This document shows, in pieces, positions 12,101 through 23,860 of a stretch of DNA of 64,000 nucleotides. The notes below the pieces were generated by a model that saw only the letters and a program-made list of their open reading frames with translations, searched no databases and was not told the origin of the DNA. Source of the DNA: Malachius bipustulatus (taxonomy: Eukaryota; Arthropoda; Insecta; Coleoptera; Melyridae); contig OU342632.1 of the NCBI GenBank assembly GCA_910589415.1, positions 46,737,341 to 46,801,340 of the forward strand, in the 5' to 3' direction. The translations under genes were made by a program, and so were the position numbers. The stretch's first letter is position 1. Every line of letters begins with the position of its first letter.

Positions 12101-15100
12101 TCCCTATCAATACTCGCTGAAGGTTCTGTTTTAACATATGCACCATCTATTTCCTCTTTGGACGGTTTACTAGCATTATCACCACTAGGAGCTATCTCCT
12201 CGCTTAAATCCCCCAGATGAGGTCCAAAATCTAAAGTTAATACATCCGCGCTAGGTTTTCCGGCCGCCTGCACCAAATCTTCACTGGATGCTGGTGGGGG
12301 TCTATATGTCTGTACAGGTCTTCTATTAGGCGGTCGTCTGACAGGCTTCCTGTTCCAAGGATTGATAGTAACAGGTCTGTAAAGCCCCGGCCGTTTCATT
12401 ACTTCGTTTGGTAAAGGAATATAGGGCCTCTTGGGGGAAGTGTTTGGTATATCAAAAGGATAAGGCGTGGGCATCCTCGATGGTGGCGGAGGCATCTGAC
12501 CAAGTGGCGGCGGCGGAAGTGGTGGTGCTGGCAGATCGAAATCGGGCGGCAATGCCGGCACATCGGTGATCCTGGGAGGACCACGATTGTTGATTCTGGT
12601 GGAAAGAGGACGCAGAGGGCGACCCATGGGAGGCGCCGTGTTCGCCTGTACGTTCACGTTACCGTTCAGCAGCTTAACGATTCCGGTTATGATGTCCTGG
12701 ATGTCATGGTTGGGCGGCGGACGTCCGCGGGCTTCCTCAGGGGACAGGGTAGCAATAGTCAGACCCGGTATCAGCGCAGTCGGTTGGGGATGAAGGGGCT
12801 CCTCCAGTGGCATCGAGCGAGCTTGAGGAGCCCCGTGGAATTCCCCCGAGTTTATAGCATGAGGGGAATCATCCAGAATCTGAAATCGGTTTTGAAATTA
12901 GCTGATAAAACTAACGTTATATTTTACTGAATTAGTTGGATTAAAATATTTTTTGTTGAAGAACCAGTTTTTCTGATGTTTTATATTCTAACCTGTTTTA
13001 TTTTTTTTATTAATTAATTTACTTGTGTTCCCAATAGAATTATTCTACAGTATGTAAAAATTCGTATGTCTCCCAATTTTTACTTGAATCAAAAAAGGTA
13101 CGCAGCGTGGCCCGTGGCCCACGTTTAGAAATCAAAAATATAATATTTACACTAATTGATCTTTAGTATTATTGCAAATGCCTAGGAGTTTTGGCCGGTG
13201 GTGGAGAAGAGTCACTCATCCACTACTTCCGATCGTCCACGTTTTCTGAAAAAAAGACTCTACCTACAACAGGGCGAGAAGTGTAATCGTGACCCTGCAA
13301 CGGGATAACGGGATAGAAGCTGCGAGATGCAGGCGTCAAAGCACGCATTTAAGAAATAGTCGTTCTGAGCTGTGAGAAATGACGAAGTGTTTCTAAAGTC
13401 GCCTAGACCTCGATTACCAGGTGTGTGAAACTCACAAAGGTTTTCTGGGAAGTTTGCGCTATTTCAGCCTTGTAAAACTCAAGAAGAGACTCATTTGGAC
13501 CAGTCAGATTGACATAAGACCAGATCAGGTCTCCAGCGAGGTTTGGTTTCAGTTTTATGAGAGAAATGGATCAAAACCTCACGACACCCTTCTTCGGCTA
13601 GATCGAGGCATTGTCGTTGGGTATGGAGGGTAAAGGAGGAAGACGTGATCGGCTAGAGTGAAAATAATCTCATTTAGGTCTAAGTTGAGTTTTAGTTTAT
13701 TGACCCTGAGCCCTGAGCTCTTTTCAAAGGAAGTGTAACAGCATCTATCAGACTAGGAAGGTCGCCTGGTTTTATCCTAATAAGAATTGTTGTATCAGTA
13801 TCAGCATAGGGTGCTGACACAGGATGAATTAGTGGAGGTAGTTTTGTGACCCAGGTCGTTAATGAAGATATAAGTAAAAAAAAGTGGACCGAGAACACTA
13901 CCCTGTGGCACCCAGAAAAGATAGGAGCAAAAGGTGATCGCATAGGTCGGCCATCTGAACTGCGACCTTCTCCAGTTTCCGAAGGAGGCACTCGTGGCAC
14001 ACACTGTCGAAGGCCTTGGAGAGATCAAATAGATATGAAGTCTGTAAGCTCCACAAGAGCCGTCTGGGTAGATCTGTTTTTAATAAAACCATGCTGAGAG
14101 CGGGAAAGGATCTCTGTCTTGTCAAGAAAGTAAAGAAGACGAGACGAGACAAGGAGTTCAAGAATTTTATCAAATACCGATTGAAGGCTTAGAGGTCGGT
14201 AGTTTTTAGGGTTTTTTACGTCACCCTTTTTGAAAACGAGCTTAACTAATGCTGCCTTGAGATCTTCGGGGAATAGACCAGTCTGAAAGGATCTGTTGTA
14301 AATTTCAAATAACGGCTAATCAAGATCAGCAAGGCAGTGCTGACAACAAAAGAGACAATCTCGTCCAAGCCCGAAGACTTCTTACTTTTAAACCTGGAAG
14401 CTACTTCTATAATTTCCCGAGGCGACGTCGAAAAGAATACGAAGGAAGAAGAGGCGCGTGTTGACATGTTGGATCCGTGGGTGTGACTATATGTGGGAGA
14501 GTCATTCGAAAGAAATATGGAACTGAGAGTCTCTGCCATTCCTTCAGGATCTGTCTTCACCTTGTTTCAGTACTCAAGTTCTAAGATTCTATGAGAAGTG
14601 CTTATTGTATTCATTTGCATTGGCTGTTTATAAGGGTCCATCCCGCTTTGATGGTATTTTCAGATACACTTATAAAGATGTCGTTGAAGCACCTGGTCTC
14701 CTTTCTCACCAGGTACCTTTATCGTCGCGTCAGGCCGCACAGCTGGGTCCTGAACTGCTGGTTGGACGTGTTTATTAAAGGATTTAGGAGATTAATAGTG
14801 TCGTAGAGTTGGCGAAAAATCCAAAGTAGTTTAATGCCAACTGGCGAAAAAAGTTATCTTTTTCTGATTCGTAGGTACTTTTTAGAAAGGAAGGAGTGAT
14901 ATCGAGATCTTAGGCACTAAATATGAAAAAGATTTGACTTTAATGAGATTAAAAAAATAATAATTAGCACAATGAAAATAGAACTTGAATATTTCTGGTG
15001 ATGATTTATTTTCCCATTTTCTCACAGTCAAAAGTTAATATTTGTTCTTATGTAAAGATAAACGTTCTCGCAAATACTAAGTACATTTCACTACATTTAC

Positions 15101-18100
15101 AGGGTGACACTATTCAAATCTAAACCAAGAAATTTAGCAATATAGAAATAGGTTTTCTTGGAATTCTCCATGCTCTCAATCTGAAGATAAAATCAGGCTT
15201 TTGTAGGTGGTGACTTTCACTTGCGTTCCATATACATATTGGATTCAAAGTACTCCACTTTACACATACAAGAATTCTATAATTATCATATACCTAAGAA
15301 GTTATTGTTTATCTAAATAGTGTGTTCTAAGATTAGTGAGATACATCGAGAGAGAGTACCTACTACAAATAATATAACAAAAAACAGGGGTTGTTAAGAT
15401 GTTCCACCTACTGAAAAAGTAAGCTATTGGGAGCGAATTGAGGAGAAAAAAAACAATAATATTTTTGGGTGTTCGGACTTATGTCTGCGTCACTCTGTAT
15501 ATACATATCTCCGACATATACGAGATACAAGTTTGTTTATGTAATGAAAGTCTTAAAATGGGATTTGAACTTTGCGTGAACTTAGAATTCTCTTACGAGT
15601 CAACGGTCTCCTACAAGCAACTATAATGAATTCTAATTTATTTGTCATACCTACGTCATGATAGGTGGGTATCCGCGCTGGTATAATAATTAACAGATAG
15701 ATAAAATAGAACGCAAATGGCATATTGCACTTTGTGTGTGATTTGAAAGCTTCTTTTACCTAAAGGATAGCTTTTTTATATGCCGTTCTGGTTTTTCCGG
15801 AAAGTTTATTGATACAGTGAGAACTTTTCTAGTTACCTCCCCCCGTTTCTTTAAATTCTGGACCGAATGAGATAAAACTTCCATGACATCAATTTTACAA
15901 CTTTTTGACGTAATTTGATAAATTTTAAAAATAACAGGCAGTCCTTGTCAACTTCAAAATCTTAAAGGGCATATTAGAGATCACGTGAGACCTCATTTCA
16001 CTTCATTCATTCATTCATTTATTGTCCTCCCCCTCTTAAATTCTGAGCCGAAGGAGATTCAATAATGGCATTAATAATTATTATTACACATCATAATTTG
16101 ACTTTGACTATTTATTTATTTTTTTTTTCAATAAAGCTGATGAGTCAAACGTCAAAGATGACGCTGCAGATGTTACTATAAGCTCACAGTATAAGCTATA
16201 AACTTCCTCATTGACACATATGCCCGTATTCACAAACGATAATTTCCTAAATAATTACGTAATTATTTAAATGAGTGAGATGGAGATATGCAGTTTTTTT
16301 GCAATAGAATGAGATGGGGATAATTGATTACGTAATTATTTAGGAAATTATCGTTTGTGAATACGGGCGATAGAGTGTCTAAATTTCAAAAGGACATAAT
16401 CATTTTTGACATTTAACGCAAATGTTTTACGAAAAAAAGTAGTTAAATTCATGGGATTAAGTTTAGTTTTTGAACAATCTCATTCGACACAGAATTGAAA
16501 CCGACTATGCAGATTGCGCAAAAATAAAAGTGTCGCACTCCAAAATTTTACCTGATTTTGATTGAGAACAACTTTAGATATTCCCAAGGGATTTCGATTT
16601 TGTATTTGCATGTCGGCAGCCCTGTCATTTATATTTTGCTTTATTGGATCTAAACTCAAAAAAGCTGTCAACAAATTTTCGACAGGGCTGTAATTATTAT
16701 GTGAAATCGTGCAGAATCACTCCGTAGTTTTCGTACCTCCGTTTTCCAAATATTTTTTTCTTGTAAGTTTTGATGAGCAAATTTTGAAGCATGATGTCTC
16801 ACCTCAAGACGGTTTTTAAAATTTTAGATTTAACACCTGTTTTTACAGAGTGATCTCAAAACATCAACTGTTTTCCCTTGAAGTTTTTGAAATATTCGGT
16901 GATATGTCAAATGCTGGTTCTGGTCCGATAAATTCGGATTCGGCATCTTTCCTGACCAGAGAGTCTACAAGTTCGTTCTCTCCATAGCCATGGCCCGGAA
17001 ACTAGATTACAGTTACTTCGCTGCTCTTGCTAAGGGGATTCGGAGAGTTAACTGACAGTTTCAGACCAACTTGGACTTGCAGTGGCTAAAGCTAAGGGCT
17101 TTTAGAGCCGCTTGGCTGTAAGAAAATATTTCCATTGATCTGCGTTGACAGTGCATTTTTTTCTGCATTTGCGCACAAAGCTCTATGGCATAGATTTTGG
17201 CCTGGAAAGTTGTTACATGAAGGTTCAGGAAGACTCTCTTCTTTGAACTAGAGCTACAGACCCCAGCTCCAGTTCCTGTGGATGTCTTAGATCCATCGGT
17301 GAACCATCTGAAATCTGCTGTCAGGAGTTAATTTCTGTTGTCCTCCCACACGTCTCTTCCCGAGAGAGTGACTTTATAAGCAAAACAATTCATGATGTTC
17401 TTAGGGATTATGTCCGAGGGCATACCCAGTAGACTGTGACTTTCTTTGTCATCCAGTAACCTGGTTCGCTCCAAGTTATATGCCCTTGGCAAACTTCTTG
17501 CCATTTGTAGCATTCCCTATGTATCCGGTCTCTGTCACCAAATAAACATTGGTAAAAATATGGAAAACATATAAGCCAGACAAGCTTCCCGAGTAGAGCT
17601 CTGTAGAGAGCTTTGCTTTGGCCATGACCTGCTGGCCTTTTGATCACCAAGCGGATTCTTAAGTAAGGAAGAATCTGATCCCCCTGAAAACGTGCAGATG
17701 TAATTCGGCTGTTGCTGTCATCATTTTTTATTTCTCGTATGCTAGCAAGAGAATTCCTAAAGTTCAAATGAAGTTCAAACAAATGAAGGCTAGTTCGGAT
17801 TTAGCATTAGTAATGTAAATTTGAGTAATATTTTATGCAGTCTTTTATTTTTAATGTTTGTCCTGAATCAATTTTCGTCCCTGGATTTTTTACCTAAAGC
17901 TTAGCTTTAATGTGGGACTTAAATTTAAATCGGTTGGGCGCACGAAAACCGGAGAGCGACTTTCACATTAGATAATGTGTTGACAGCTTTTTTGAGTTAA
18001 GATCCAATAAAGCAGAAAAATAAAGAACAGGGCTGCTGACTTGCGAAAACAAAATCGAAATAGCTTGGAAATATCGGAAGTAATCCCTAATTAAAATCAA

Positions 18101-19228
18101 GAAAAATTTTGGAGTGCGACACTTTCATTTTTGAGTGTTGTACCGATATGTAATTCTTTCAAGAGAGTAAAGACCTATTTTTCTATTTTTAGTCCCATCA
18201 AAAAATTTCTCGATTACATAAACTTTAGTCGAAAAGAAGTCATCTTAAGAAGACGTGAAGAGGAAACTGCTTACGACGGTAAATAATTGGCATAATACCA
18301 TATTAGCGTCAGTTCTAGCAAAAGGTAGGTACCTATTATCAAGCAAGTTGAATTAGAAAATCCAAGTCTCCATGTTGCGAAGAATGCACTCATCGTAAAG
18401 AATTTTTTAATATTTTCTAGTAAGTTGCTGTTTGAAAGTTTTTTAACAAAGTAGCGTGAAATATATCCGCTATTTTAACATCTTTTATGTAATTCTAATA
18501 AACTCTTTAAAGAAATGTTTACAACACGAATCAAAAGGATAGTAAGACATTTTTCAATCTAACGTTCAATCTAAATCAATCTAACGTTCTTTCTTCATGT
18601 AGTTACCGCAACTGTAAAGTAGTACCTACCTATCTTGATGTAATTTGGTCATTTATTTTTTTTCTCGTAAATGCGTAACGCTACAATCTTCTAACGTTAT
18701 TTTTTATTACTTTCTTCTCCTAGCGACTGTTCTTTAACACCAAAATATATTATTAAGTTATTATAATGCACTTGATTCAATTTTCTATTTTTTACAATAA
18801 TTTTTTACAATCTATTTATACAATTATAAGTAGTACTTAGGTATTTCTGATCTACAACTTGTCCAAATGCTATTTGGATGACTAGTTGACATGGCAGCTT
18901 CATCAGTATGCTATACTTACAGTCCTTGAGGGCTGTATCCTGTAGTCCCTGACCAGCACCTCGACGTCGTTGCCCTCAATGTGGTTCAGCTGCCGGTGTC
19001 GGAGGAGTTCTTCTATGCCGCCTGTAGCTGTGCCGTGTGTCAAGACGGGCTCTGCCGACCGCCGTTCTCTTTCTCCTCCAGCACTGGATTCTCCTCCAGG
19101 AACATGCGAGGCTGTAGGAAACGACGGTGCGGCGGTTTGGGTCGCCGAAGCCGACATCACGGCTTTATGTTCGGCCGAGGAGAGAGGAGAGATGAACGAC
19201 GGGGATGGTAGGTCCTCCGCACCACCGC
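7544..19228 (-). CDS. SEA/EGF-domain single-pass membrane protein, 5' end missing (11 exons)
   Basis: Exons, in transcript order on the minus strand, are 19228-18921, 12879-11628, 10995-10759, 10704-10437, 10374-10110, 9812-9542, 9474-9258, 9197-9072, 9019-8839, 8638-8354 and 7660-7544. Each junction is GT-AG and the phases agree at every step, giving 1174 residues that end at a TAG. The order of parts is a Ser/Gly/Pro-rich stretch, a very proline-rich and then Ser/Thr-rich stretch, an EGF-like module, a SEA domain, EGF-like modules (one starting DLDECSS, a calcium-binding EGF type), a transmembrane helix (VLGVAIGASVAAVIIIGLTL) and a cytoplasmic tail of about 200 residues. It is probably a heavily O-glycosylated cell-surface protein. 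Insect proteins of this layout have been given the borrowed name '63 kDa sperm flagellar membrane protein'; I cannot confirm that homology. No signal peptide exon was found, so the gene must start upstream of 19228. The 6-kb intron (12880-18920) carries two LINE fragments. Confidence 0.85.
9258..10374 (-). CDS. EGF-SEA-EGF block of the SEA/EGF gene
   Basis: Three exons. The first (10374-10110) starts IDTCIVGDDSTC and carries a six-cysteine EGF-like module, then VSVLMSLRVDKIYERRVVWA, the opening strand region of a SEA domain. The second (9812-9542) completes the SEA domain (ESAMSMTPF, then AGVFVNLTLEL). The third (9474-9258) encodes a calcium-binding type EGF module (DLDECSS, later GGFTCECGDGY) and the start of another (CNNRGECKYQNGQEVCV). 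SEA domains that self-cleave carry a Ser in the turn (GSxxV). Here the equivalent position reads AGVFV, so cleavage may be lost. Confidence 0.85.
10437..10995 (-). CDS. Two exons of low-complexity ectodomain of the SEA/EGF gene
   Basis: Exons 10995-10759 and 10704-10437 are separated by a 54-bp intron. They encode a linker rich in Pro, Gly, Thr and basic residues (YFPYKPRPGIVLDDTEYKPG, later PLYGRPRPTHPPV) ahead of the first cysteine module. There is no known fold; it is probably an extended extracellular spacer. Confidence 0.8.
11628..12879 (-). CDS. Proline-rich/Ser-Thr-rich ectodomain exon of the SEA/EGF gene
   Basis: This is the largest exon, 417 codons. The first half is dominated by proline, with runs such as PAPPLPPPPLGQMPPPPS. 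The second half is rich in Ser/Thr and acidic residues (for example STLSTTPTESLPSVSTT), typical of mucin-like O-glycosylated stalks. An internal ILDDSPHAINSGEF opens the exon in phase 0 after TTTCAG, and it ends one base into a codon before GTAAGT. Antisense frames in this GC-rich exon (for example 12566-12930 on plus) are shadows. Confidence 0.85.
12880..13689. other. Intron sequence, possible 3' part of the LINE fragment
   Basis: Part of the 6-kb intron of the SEA/EGF gene. The GC content rises from about 13180, and the stretch may be the decayed 3' part of the minus-strand LINE that follows. No frame is readable and no exon is supported. Confidence 0.4.
13690..14820 (-). pseudogene. Non-LTR retrotransposon reverse transcriptase fragment
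   Basis: On the minus strand the pieces come in the right order for a LINE reverse transcriptase: KSKKSSGLDEI (14.4 kb), then a stretch ending LSKAFDSVCHECLLRKLEK (about 14.0 kb), PQGSVLGPLFFTYIFINDL (about 13.9 kb), and APYADTDTTIL (about 13.8 kb), a decayed YADDT catalytic box. At least three frame changes and several stops break it. It lies in the same orientation as the host gene, within an intron. Confidence 0.85.
14821..16221. other. Intron sequence without recognised features
   Basis: AT-rich intronic DNA of the SEA/EGF gene. No exon with paired splice sites, no transposon protein and no palindrome of note was seen. Confidence 0.5.
16222..16368. mobile_element. 147-bp palindromic MITE
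   Basis: The two ends are about 40-bp inverted repeats, starting GCCCGTATTCACAAACGA and reading the exact inverse at the right end. They enclose a short unpaired centre. A related half-end (TCCGTATTCACAAAG) occurs near 63470, so the family is dispersed. Confidence 0.75.
16515..18140. repeat. Inverted-repeat pair enclosing an RNase H LINE piece
   Basis: Arms of about 170 bp at 16515-16690 and 17965-18140 are reverse complements at roughly 80 percent by eye. Shared stretches include GTTGACAGCTTTTTTGAG, GATCCAATAAAGCA and TTTTGGAGTGCGACACTTT. A LINE RNase H fragment lies between them. This could be a foldback carrying captured LINE sequence, or two independent copies of one repeat. Confidence 0.6.
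16870..17790 (-). pseudogene. LINE fragment with RNase H domain
   Basis: On the minus strand, SKALYRALLGKLVWL (about 17.6 kb) is followed by WFTDGSKTSTGTGAGVCS (about 17.3 kb), the first catalytic-Asp motif of RNase H. Then come TTFQAKIYAIELC (17.2 kb) and FPGHGYGENELVDSLVRKDA (about 17.0 kb), the WxPGHxGxxGNExAD motif. These identify the C-terminal part of the ORF2 protein of an RNase H-bearing non-LTR retrotransposon. Stops and frame changes make it non-functional. Confidence 0.85.
18141..18920. other. Intron sequence without recognised features
   Basis: AT-rich intron end next to the exon at 18921. Nothing else is supported. Confidence 0.5.
18921..19228 (-). CDS. Upstream exon of the SEA/EGF gene (Ser/Gly/Pro-rich)
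   Basis: A GC-rich island in AT-rich surroundings. A pyrimidine-rich acceptor (CTTCCTCCTCAG) precedes it and a strong donor (GTAAGTAT) follows. The open frame starts with two leftover bases and ends in phase 0, which matches the phase-0 start of the exon at 12879. The peptide is low-complexity at first (GGAEDLPSPSFISPLSS) and ends VEVLVRDYRIQPSRT. The link to the gene rests on phase, strand and composition, not on a transcript. The leftover two bases show that at least one more coding exon lies upstream. Confidence 0.7.
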
Positions 19229-20680
19229 CTGAGGAGGAAGATTAATAATAGTGAATTATATAAGGACATTAACTAAATACTAAATTGGCTTAAGATAAAT
19301 GATACGAATGAGTTTTGTTTAAACCCTCTGTTTGTATTATAATAATCTGTAGGTGATAAAATAATGAAATCTAAATTTACACTGTAATTTTTATACATAA
19401 GGTAGGACGTTACGAGAACAAGAAATTCTAAATAAATGTCTATTTATTTTGTTAAATATGAATTTGGGATCACGGACTCGAGCTGAATTTTTTCCTGGAC
19501 TCTCGCACGGAACCAAATAGGCGCTGCATACTCAAATATTAGGTACTCAAGAATATAATATTATATGACGCATAGGTCAGGTGCGGAGAATTGGAGAATA
19601 ATGATAATAATTGGAGAACAATAATTATTGGGGACACTATTGTAAAGTACGAAATAAATCTGAATGCTAAGGATTACGGGTGATCACTTCTTCAAGGCCC
19701 CTAGAAGAGTAAAGTCTTTATAGCCCCACACCATCATGTCGATATATATCTTTCGGGTTGTCGAAGTCCATGTGGTGAACACAGCACTTGGGAGGTACTA
19801 AGAGGTAAAAGCCACTCACTACACCAGCTGATAAGAACACCCAGCTCACCCAGAATAATATCACATGTTATTATTTAGAGGGTTTCCATATACATATTCA
19901 CAGGTCCCAATGAAGAAAGAGGAAGGCTACGGAATAAGACAGGAAATGTCAGCTATACAAGGCAATGCAGGGTAAGTATAACAAAAAAGGTAATTTTCCG
20001 CGTAAGAGAAAGAGAGATAGAAGCGAGGAGAACCTCAAATATCTCGGAATAATCCTTGACTAGGTACCTCCCAAAATCAAAGTAAGTTTAATTTTCTCAA
20101 TTGATTTTTTTTTAAACAAAACCTAAGCCGAAACGCTAACAATAATGGCCTTGTTTCTGTTTTCTTACTCAAAGATGATTGATGATCTCAATAAATTATT
20201 TCTCAGAAGTACTTTAAAGCACAATTTATAAATTCTGAGTTTATTTCCTATAATAATCATCCGGTAAAATTAGGATTTAATTATGCAATCAAAGCGGGGA
20301 AAAACGGATTTTTTTGTGGGTCTTGGGGGGTCGATGATGAGTCAATCGTTGAAACGACTGTCATTAGAAAAAAATACAGCTTCAGAAGTGAGCTTTAGTT
20401 GTGCCCACGGAGACTTCTAATTAACTCATCGTATAGGTACCGATCCACCAAGTTATAACAAATTTAACCGGGAGCCAATTACCATAAGACTTCAGTAGGG
20501 TTTTTTGTAGAGAATTTTCCTCAATTAATTACCTGTAGTTAATCAACTATAACTATTGCAAATATTAAAAAATTGCGTATATAGATACAAATTTGTAGAG
20601 AATTTTTTCCTCCCTAAAGTTAGTTTATTACACTTTTTTGATAAAAAATTATTTTATTTCATACTAATACATTATAACTA
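19229..20680. other. Sequence upstream of the last found exon, mostly unrecognised
   Basis: Probably intron of the SEA/EGF gene. A scrap near 20030-20062 on plus reads ENLKYLGIILD, the YLGxxLD motif of LINE ORF2 proteins, too short to assign further. No upstream exon with matching phase was found here. Confidence 0.35.
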
Positions 20681-20982
20681 GATAAACGCTTGGTTACCGT
20701 AACTATAAACATACTCATAACTCCCTTGGGACTGTTATGAATCCATAACTCCCTCTATTATTACTATTTGTTTAATTCTGGTAACCATTGGATGTTGGTT
20801 TTGTTATTGCATTGTTGGTTGAATATTTGGATTTCATATGTCATTTTCTACAAACTTTTCAGTTGATGTATCCATGGTAATCAATAATCATGGTTACTCA
20901 ATTATTAAAAACATTCGTTTAATTTTAAAAACCAACAGATTTCGTTTTTATATTTCATTTAGTATAAAATAAAATAGATTAT

Positions 20983-21105
20983 GTATCACGGGAGTTATTA
21001 GATGTTAATAACCTCGGGCAACTTAACAATCCCTCGGGACTAACGTCCCTCGGGATTGCAATATGTTGCCCTCTGTAATTAACATCCTCATAACTCCCTT
21101 GATAC
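20983..21105. repeat. Hairpin-forming palindrome
   Basis: Arms at 20983-21022 (GGGAGTTATTAGATGTTAAT...) and 21064-21105 (ATTAACATCCTCATAACTCCC) pair imperfectly around a centre with repeated CCTCGGGA. Related CATAACTCCCT motifs recur at 20715-20755. It is a probable MITE remnant. Confidence 0.5.
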
Positions 21106-21309
21106 ATAAATAACTATAACGTCCTGCATTTCAAAAAAGAAATGTATCCCCTAAAATCAAAATGGCATCTGCTCCACAAGGGGTATTTTAGGAGGTCATA
21201 TTTTTGGATTTTGAGTCATCATCGACTACTGAAACAAAATTCCGAGTTTCTCGCTTTGATTTCATAACTATGATTGCATTTTTCGTCTAATTTTGCTTGA
21301 CTACTATAA

Positions 21310-22350
21310 CAGGGTGCTTCAGAGATGTTAGACCCAACTTGAAGGGGTGGTTCCTCTCATTAATGTAAGTTAAAAAAATAAGTTTCATTTCAAAATGACG
21401 TTTCGTTTACAAGATACAGGGTGTCGAACTTTATATAAGAGTTTTTAGTTGTAAATTGTGTAAATTTAAACCGATTTTGATGATATTTGGTATGAACAAT
21501 AAACAAACAAAGGCCTTTAATTTGGCTATTTCAGATTTTATGGATGTCTTCCAGTGGCGTAGATATTCAAGGTTTTTCGTTTTTCCTCTCTTTTCTCTCC
21601 TTATCTTTTATACCACTAACTTTTTTCCAATTATAAAACTGTTATTCTATTACCCATACATTTTAGAACAAAAAGTATTTCTTAATTTTTTTCATGCGGC
21701 GTACCGTTTTTGAGATACTTGAAGTTTCCCCAAGAAATGTCATTAATCTAATATTATTCAGGGTTGGAGCCACTTTTTTCTCCCTGTCTTTCACGTCACT
21801 GGCTTAATTGCAAATACAAAAACGTTGTTTATTAGTCAATGGATTTTAGAGCCAAAAAGTATTCTTTATCTTTTCCCACACGACACACTATTTTTGAGAT
21901 ATTTAAAGTTTCCTCAGGCAATGTCACTAATCATTAATAATGACATTTTATATAAAAATTCTAGTCGGATAAATTTTAATGAAACAACAATTTTGTAATG
22001 TAAATTTCCCAACTTTGCCTGAGAAAAATTAATAGTTTTTTATTCTAAACTGCTTGGGCTATTGCATGGTTTTGTATTTGCAATAAAGTCAGTGGCGTAA
22101 AATATGGGGAGGGAAAAGTGGCTCCAATCCTGACTATCTATGCCACTGGAAGACGTCTACAAAATATGAAATACCCAAATTAAAGACCTTTGTTTGCATA
22201 TTGTTCGTGGCGAGTTTCATCAAAATCGGTGTAAATTAACACGAGTTATAACCAAAATTTCTTATATTTTTGAAAGTTTGGCACCCTGTATCTTTTAAAA
22301 TAAACATAATTTTTTAGAATGATGATTCTCTGATACAGGTATATGTATAT
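21310..22350. mobile_element. Foldback element, CAGGGTGT type
   Basis: A 1-kb imperfect palindrome. The best-defined ends are CAGGGTGTCG after TA at 21417 and GGCACCCTG before TA at 22288. Pairing continues outward to about 21310 and 22350, so a second, older element may enclose it. There is no coding capacity. Confidence 0.65.
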
Positions 22351-22370
22351 ATTTATAATGTTTTCAAAAT

Positions 22371-23858
22371 TAATTTTGACTTATCCGCTTTCGATGGGCA
22401 CCGTTAAATTCAATAGCTCTCTTGTTTCAAATAATTGTTATAAGCCTTGTAATGCTTGGCTGAAGAAATGATCGTCTCAACTTCGATTATATTATAACGT
22501 TTTTGAAAGCTTTGTCACAACGAGATTAACATAAAGCTGAAAGCTCAGAAAATTTCACTTTCAGACACTTTTTTAAGACGAATTTCTGCTCTTCAAAGAA
22601 TCACTAGAATCAACCGTATGCAAAACTATAATATACTGTTTTTGATATACCTACGTTAATTATTGAAAAGATAAAATCTCTTTAATTGAGTGATTCTTGT
22701 AATTATTTCAATCAAAAATAATTAAAAGTGAAGAAAATCGTTTATAAAACGAAACACTTCATATTCCATTTAACACACTAATTAGCAGATACCTAGTTTT
22801 TATATCCGTCGAAATCGGAAATGCTAGTGCTTGTCAAGTATAATAAGGAACTTTGCTATTATAAAATCAGTTGCAAGTCATAAGAGAAACCGTATGCTAT
22901 AATAAAAAAAAATGTATAAACAATTATGATGACTGCATGTTAAGTAAACGTAATCTATACATAGGTACTTTCTTATCTTTTCTTTCAACTGTAATCACTA
23001 ATTACAGAAATATAATTTTGGAAATTGAACCTCTAGACTTTCGTAGTTGTCATACAACTAGCTAAAGGTGTAGTTAAACATCTACCGAAAACTAAATATC
23101 TAATAAGTATAATAATGTCACAGAAAATGAACTTTCATAATCAAGAATTGCAATATTCATTATTTTATCTTTCCTGTGAAATATAGGGGTGTTCATTTGA
23201 ATACCCATATACCTACACAAATCACACGGGTATGTAATTTAGTCTAATTGTAATAGGTAACTTAATCTGACCCAGATTTCTCTAAGCCGCATATCATATC
23301 CTGTTGAAATCCCGTGATTCAAATACGAGCACAATGTCAAAAGTCCAGGGCAATAATTGAATCATAATAATATTCATGATGCGTGATGTAGTTACAGAAG
23401 TATCTTATATCTATACTGTTTCCTCATTGCATAAGAAGAACTATGAAGAATTTCTCGTTCGACTTATAATAACGTTGACCCCTTTCGTAGAAGACCTGAG
23501 GGTCATGCATACACATACTGGAAATTCTTCAGCGACCAAATCGCAATTTATCTCTGATGGTGCCTGCTACAATATGTAATTAATATTAGATGGTGAAGAA
23601 TGCAAATAATATTTTGGAATTCAATTTTTTACATAATTATAGTCATGGATATTATTAATGTAGCAATATTAAAATGACTTTCCTCTAATGATTAATTATA
23701 TTATGGCTGTATAATGGAAAAAGTTATGAGCGATACAGCTGCTTCGTTTCTATTAATTTTTCGCTATTTAAACTTACATAGTATCTACTAAACATCTTTT
23801 AATGTTAAAATAATCACGTTGAACTTTTTATCGGGGAGCAATCCTGTATTGCACCATA
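22371..23858. other. Gene-free AT-rich stretch
   Basis: Only short frames of surrounding base composition. No domain, splice pair or repeat was recognised. Confidence 0.45.
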
Positions 23859-23860
23859 TA

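Noticed and set aside
12566..12930. Plus-strand frames opposite the proline-rich exon
   Set aside because: Antisense shadows of a GC-rich coding exon; the same applies to 8451-8732, 10752-11041 and 18970-19245.
16136..16170. CTGATGA near an AAACG sequence
   Set aside because: No GAAA box at the right distance and no stems.
16480..16674. 64-codon minus-strand frame
   Set aside because: It lies in an inverted-repeat arm; the mirror arm does not keep the frame open.
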